From Streptomyces sp. CoH27 (GTDB taxonomy: Bacteria; Actinomycetota; Actinomycetes; Streptomycetales; Streptomycetaceae): a DNA stretch of 64,000 nucleotides. The translations under genes and the position numbers were made by a program. The notes under the pieces are model-generated. The model worked only from the letters and a program-made list of their open reading frames with translations. It was not told the origin of the DNA and ran no database searches. The number at the start of each line of letters is the position of its first letter. Position 1 is the first letter of the stretch. This document shows, piece by piece, positions 61,253 through 64,000 of the stretch. The DNA is taken from positions 31,707-95,706 of the forward strand of contig NZ_JAIQYY010000001.1 in NCBI RefSeq assembly GCF_020181035.1, given 5' to 3'.

Positions 61253-61334
61253 CGCGCCGGGTCCTGGCGGCCCGTGGTGACGGGTGCCGGACGCGACCAG
61301 GCTGGGGGTACACACCATGAAGGGAGCCGGTGCG

Positions 61335-61793
61335 ATGACTTCCGCCACCACCTTGACCTCGGCCCTTGAACCGGCGCACCGCGAACGGCTGATGCGTCTC
61401 GCCCGCGAGGTCTCCTTCGAGGCCGGGATCCGCCTGTTCGAGGAGGGGCGGCGCGCCGACCGCTTCTGGATCGTGCGCACCGGAACCGTCGCCCTCGACC
61501 TGCACGTGCCCGGCCGCCGGCCCGCCGTGATCGAGACACTCGGCCACGGCGAACTCGTCGGCTGGTCCTGGCACTTCCCGCCGCACCTCTGGCACCTGGG
61601 TGCCCAGGCGACGAGCCCGGTACGGGCCTGGGAATTCGATGCCGACGCGGTCCTGCGGCTGTGCGCCGAGGACGCCGAGTTCGGCCGGGCGGTCGCGATC
61701 TGGGTCGGACAAGTGGTCGCCCAGCGGCTGCACGCCTCCCGGGTCCGGCTGCTCGATCTGTACGCCCCCTACGGAAGCGGCAGTCTGATGTGA
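61335..61793 (+). CDS. Cyclic-nucleotide-binding domain protein (Crp/Fnr-like, no HTH)
   Basis: 152 aa, one cNMP-binding beta-roll (LAREVSFEAGIRLFEEGRRA, then IVRTGTVALDLHVPG and ETLGHGELVGWSWHFPPHLW). There is no DNA-binding domain, so it is a sensor or accessory protein rather than a classical Crp. ATG 61335 is preferred, with AAGGGAG 8 nt upstream; ATG 61317 is also in frame. Commonly next to Pat-like acetyltransferases in actinobacterial dormancy islands. 26 bp separate it from the CBS-BON gene. Confidence 0.82.
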   Translation: MTSATTLTSALEPAHRERLMRLAREVSFEAGIRLFEEGRRADRFWIVRTGTVALDLHVPGRRPAVIETLGHGELVGWSWHFPPHLWHLGAQATSPVRAWEFDADAVLRLCAEDAEFGRAVAIWVGQVVAQRLHASRVRLLDLYAPYGSGSLM

Positions 61794-61819
61794 CCCCTCG
61801 GCCCTGTGAGGAGGAGAGC

Positions 61820-62473
61820 ATGGAGAGCAGCCCGCACCACGTGTGTGACGTGATGACGCATGCCGTCGTCGCCGTGGGCCGCAAGGCTCAGTTCAAGGAC
61901 ATGGTCGAGCGCATGGAGCAGTGGCAGGTCAGCGCCCTTCCCGTGCTGGAGGGCGACGGCCGGGTGATCGGGCTCGTGTCCGAGGCCGATCTGCTGCCCA
62001 AGGAGGAGTTCCGGGGCAGCGATCCGGACCGGTTCACCCAGCGGCACCGGCTGGCCGACCTGGCCAAGGCCGGGGCGGTCACCGCCGAGGAGCTGATGAG
62101 CACGCCGGCCGTCACCGTGCACGCCGACGCCACGATCGCCGAGGCGTCGCGCATCATGGCGCTGCGGCACGTCAAACGGCTGCCCGTGGTGAACACCGAA
62201 GGCCTGCTGGAGGGCGTGGTCAGCAGGGCGGACCTGCTGAAGGTGTTCCTGCGCCCGGACAACGACCTCGCCGACGAGATCCGGCGTGACATCGTCGACG
62301 TGCTGTTCCCGGCGCCGGTCGAGCCCGTGCACATCACGGTCGCCGACGGCGTGGCCACGCTGACCGGGCGGGTCCAGGACGCCGCCCGGATACCGCTCGC
62401 CACCCGGCTGGTGCGTGGCGTCGAGGGTGTGGTGGGCGTGGACTGCCGGCTCACCGCGACCGAGAAGGACTGA
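61820..62473 (+). CDS. CBS-pair protein with C-terminal BON domain
   Basis: 217 aa. Two CBS motifs (VCDVMTHAVVAVGRKAQFKD to DGRVIGLVSEADLL; AEELMSTPAVTVHADATIAE to LEGVVSRADLLKVFL) and a BON domain at about 160-212 (HITVADGVATLTGRVQDAAR). CBS-BON proteins are adenine-nucleotide-responsive stress proteins. ATG 61820 follows GAGGAGGAG. Paralogue of the protein at 63185. The last codons and stop are duplicated just downstream. Confidence 0.88.
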   Translation: MESSPHHVCDVMTHAVVAVGRKAQFKDMVERMEQWQVSALPVLEGDGRVIGLVSEADLLPKEEFRGSDPDRFTQRHRLADLAKAGAVTAEELMSTPAVTVHADATIAEASRIMALRHVKRLPVVNTEGLLEGVVSRADLLKVFLRPDNDLADEIRRDIVDVLFPAPVEPVHITVADGVATLTGRVQDAARIPLATRLVRGVEGVVGVDCRLTATEKD

Positions 62474-62495
62474 GACCAGGCGAGAAGGACTGAGA
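62461..62495. repeat. 15-bp duplication of the CBS-BON gene end
   Basis: CGAGAAGGACTGAGA (including the stop codon) at 62461-62475 is repeated exactly at 62481-62495, period 20 bp. Confidence 0.6.
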
Positions 62496-62517
62496 GCAGA
62501 GCCGAGAGCGCGGACGA

Positions 62518-62558
62518 GCAGCACCCGACACGGCCCACAGGACCGTGTCGGGTGCTGC
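62518..62558. terminator. Bidirectional 16-bp hairpin terminator
   Basis: Perfect inverted repeat GCAGCACCCGACACGG / CCGTGTCGGGTGCTGC with a 9-nt loop, between the convergent CBS-BON and Rv1733c-like genes. The strongest terminator in the window. Confidence 0.8.
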
Positions 62559-62560
62559 GT

Positions 62561-63148
62561 TCAGCCTCTGCCTCCGCTCAGGTTCCCCCACCGCGGTCCG
62601 ACCCGCCGCCACTCCGCGTCCCACTCGGCCATGCGCCGCCGGATGAGCCGGCCGCGGACGACCCGTCCCATGCCCCAGACCGCGGCCCCGGCCGCGGGGG
62701 CGACCAGGGCGCCGGCCATGGCCGCCTCCAGCGTCGCCGCGGCACCGGTGACCGGAGCGAACACCACCCGGTGGCCTCGGGTCGTCCACACCGTGACATG
62801 GGTGCCCACCGGTGCGCCCGGGAAGACCTTCGCCTGACCCGTGTGCACCGAGCCGTCCGCGTCCGTCCAGCGGACGGCGGCCCACACCCGCCCGTCGTCG
62901 TATCCACCGGTGTCGGCCGGGGTGCGCGCCGCCGCGTCGGTGAGGACGGCGGACACCGCGTGCACCTGGATCGACCGGCCCACGGCCTGTGCGGCCATCG
63001 CACCGGCCACGACTGCGGCGAGGATCGCGAACATCCAGACGGCGAGCACGATCCAGCCCTCGACGACATCGCTGTGCCGGCGCAGCGGATTGCGCCGCCA
63101 GTGCCACAGCCGCACCGGGGTGAGCTTCGCGGGAGCCGGCCCCGCCAC
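62561..63148 (-). CDS. Rv1733c-like membrane protein
   Basis: 195 aa. Two transmembrane helices (EGWIVLAVWMFAILAAVVAG and VAPAAGAAVWGMG region) flank an exported loop of about 80 residues (RVWAAVRWTDADGSVHTGQA). The N-terminal LWHWRRNPLRRHSDVVEGW is the recognisable signature of the Rv1733c family, a DosR-regulon membrane antigen of M. tuberculosis; function unknown. Probably co-transcribed with the CBS-BON gene upstream at 63185-63886 (36-bp gap). Confidence 0.83.
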   Translation of the reverse strand: MAGPAPAKLTPVRLWHWRRNPLRRHSDVVEGWIVLAVWMFAILAAVVAGAMAAQAVGRSIQVHAVSAVLTDAAARTPADTGGYDDGRVWAAVRWTDADGSVHTGQAKVFPGAPVGTHVTVWTTRGHRVVFAPVTGAAATLEAAMAGALVAPAAGAAVWGMGRVVRGRLIRRRMAEWDAEWRRVGPRWGNLSGGRG

Positions 63149-63184
63149 CGTCGCCGCCTCCTGTCTCCGGCCGACGGCTCCGCG

Positions 63185-63886
63185 TCAGGCCGTACGGGTC
63201 CGGCCGGCACCGTGGAGGCCGGGGGCGAGGCCCGCGCGGCGGGGCGGGCCGGTCAGTGCGCACTCCACGTCGACCACGCCCGGCACGGCCCGGGCGAGCC
63301 GGGCGGCCAGGGGGATCAGGACGGTTTCGCGGACCTGCCCGGAGAGTGCGACGACGCCGTCGTGCACCGCTACTTGGACCGTGTCGGAGTGCGGGCCGAA
63401 GAGCCGTAGGACGATCTCGTGCCGCACGTCCGCGGCGATGTCGGCGTCGTCCCGCAGGAAGACCTTCAGCAGGTCGGAGCGGCTGACGATGCCCTTCAGG
63501 GTGCCGTCGCGGCCGACGACCGGAAGCCGCTTGACCCCGGTGCGAGCCATGATGCGGGCGGCGTGCGCGAGAGTGGCGTCGGGACGCACGGTGACGGCCG
63601 GGGCGGTCATGAGCTCGCCCGCGGTCACCGCGTCCGCCTTGTGCACGTCAGCGAGGTGCCCCAACTGCCCGTACCGCCCGATGTCCGCGTCGCTGTACTC
63701 CTCCTTGGGCAGCAGATCGGCCTCGGAGACCACGCCCACGACCACCCCGGTGTCGTCCAGCACCGGCAGGGCGCTGACCCGCCACTGCCGCATGGCCTTC
63801 ACGATGTCCTTGAAGAGCGCGCCGATACGCAGGGCGACGACCCGGTGGGCCATCACGTCGTTCACGACGGTCGGAGTGCCGTTCAT
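63185..63886 (-). CDS. CBS-pair protein with BON domain (paralogue)
   Basis: 233 aa. Same design as the protein at 61820: two CBS motifs (VNDVMAHRVVALRIGALFKD; TVRPDATLAHAARIMARTGV and KGIVSRSDLLKVFL), then BON (VQVAVHDGVVALSGQVRETV), plus a 20-residue basic tail. ATG 63886 follows TTGGAGG. A CATGGGCC palindrome at 63953-63970 lies 67 bp upstream. First gene of the pair with the Rv1733c-like protein. Confidence 0.87.
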   Translation of the reverse strand: MNGTPTVVNDVMAHRVVALRIGALFKDIVKAMRQWRVSALPVLDDTGVVVGVVSEADLLPKEEYSDADIGRYGQLGHLADVHKADAVTAGELMTAPAVTVRPDATLAHAARIMARTGVKRLPVVGRDGTLKGIVSRSDLLKVFLRDDADIAADVRHEIVLRLFGPHSDTVQVAVHDGVVALSGQVRETVLIPLAARLARAVPGVVDVECALTGPPRRAGLAPGLHGAGRTRTA

Positions 63887-63952
63887 GGCGTCCTCCAAGG
63901 GCTCGGCTGCGTCGTCGGACACCTTCAGCCTGCGACCCCGGGCCGTCGGCGT

Positions 63953-63970
63953 CATGGGCCGAGTGGGCCC
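63953..63970. promoter_or_regulatory. CATGGGCC-type palindrome upstream of the CBS-BON operon
   Basis: CATGGGCCGAGTGGGCCC, preceded by GT like the sites at 59578 and 60278. Half-sites GGGCC and GGCCC are separated by 5 nt here (or GGGCC/GGGCC by 4). Likely the same regulator. Confidence 0.4.
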
Positions 63971-64000
63971 GAGACACCACCCCCGTCGGCCCCGCACCCC

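Noticed and set aside
61120..61316. MKAYRPG frame resembling the start of a zinc alcohol dehydrogenase
   Set aside because: Only the first few residues look similar; the rest has no dehydrogenase motifs and the frame is short.
60384..61733. 449-codon minus-strand open frame over the ligase remnant
   Set aside because: High-GC antisense shadow, with no RBS or domain; the plus strand carries the ligase fragments and the cNMP-binding gene.
1..64000. CRISPR arrays, tRNA/rRNA genes, intact transposases or phage genes
   Set aside because: No regularly spaced repeats, cloverleaf sequences, DDE/tyrosine recombinase motifs or phage structural genes were recognised on either strand.

Overview
The window is about 72% GC by eye, with GTG and TTG starts, purine-rich ribosome binding sites, many ATGA/GTGA overlaps and many Sec, Tat and lipoprotein export signals. 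Gene content (twin-arginine-exported hydrolases, ricin-type lectin modules, one-domain anti-sigma kinases, solute-binding-domain receptor kinases) points to Streptomyces or a close relative, in an accessory chromosomal region.

Layout. 1-5270: two secreted alpha-L-fucosidase-type enzymes (GH29; GH95-like with a frameshift and a ricin lectin tail), preceded by two copies of an 11-bp operator. 5271-5890: mostly empty, one small hypothetical. 5963-11069: a lipoprotein and two tandem Ser/Thr kinases, each fused to an exported solute-binding domain, all overlapping by 4 nt. 11185-13400: an XRE regulator / ImmA-IrrE metallopeptidase / multi-TM protein operon. 13522-16652: small membrane and PH-like proteins that appear to share the XRE operator motif. 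16804-19264: divergent 3-hydroxybutyrate dehydrogenase and secreted PHB depolymerase. 19419-20795: PAP2-type membrane phosphatase. 20829-32703: a sugar-utilisation locus (LacI regulator, ABC importer without its own ATPase, GH63-like and clan GH-A enzymes, and a 1220-aa secreted multidomain hydrolase), with matching palindromic operators on both sides of the LacI gene. 32993-37276: TPR protein, MocR-type regulator and divergent EamA exporter. 38021-43681: pectate lyase, PL4-type rhamnogalacturonan lyase, beta-helix lipoprotein and Tat-exported DyP peroxidase. With the fucosidases, these make a plant cell wall (pectin) degradation region.

43809-63886 is a stress/energy island: a second FtsH, a PP2C phosphatase, a SHOCT protein, SulP transporter, anti-sigma-type ATPase, PhnA/YjdM protein, then ArsR followed by a six-gene complex-I/group-4-hydrogenase-like membrane operon (51493-58607). 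Its order resembles the Rv0081-Rv0087 locus of Mycobacterium tuberculosis, and its large subunit lacks the NiFe-ligating cysteines. Next come a PNPOx-fold protein, CBS and CBS-BON proteins, a cyclic-nucleotide-binding protein, an Rv1733c-like membrane protein and the wreck of a Pat-like acetate-CoA ligase. This is the typical content of a DosR/DevR (OsdR)-type hypoxia and dormancy regulon. Four promoters there share a CATGGGC-type palindrome.

Three otherwise intact genes (GH95-like, and the HyfB-like and HyfF-like subunits) are each broken by one indel, two of them in short C runs. That could be assembly error or recent decay. By contrast the acetate-CoA ligase remnant (60418-61123) and the ArsR stump before sulP are genuinely eroded. 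No tRNA, rRNA, CRISPR array or intact insertion sequence was seen.
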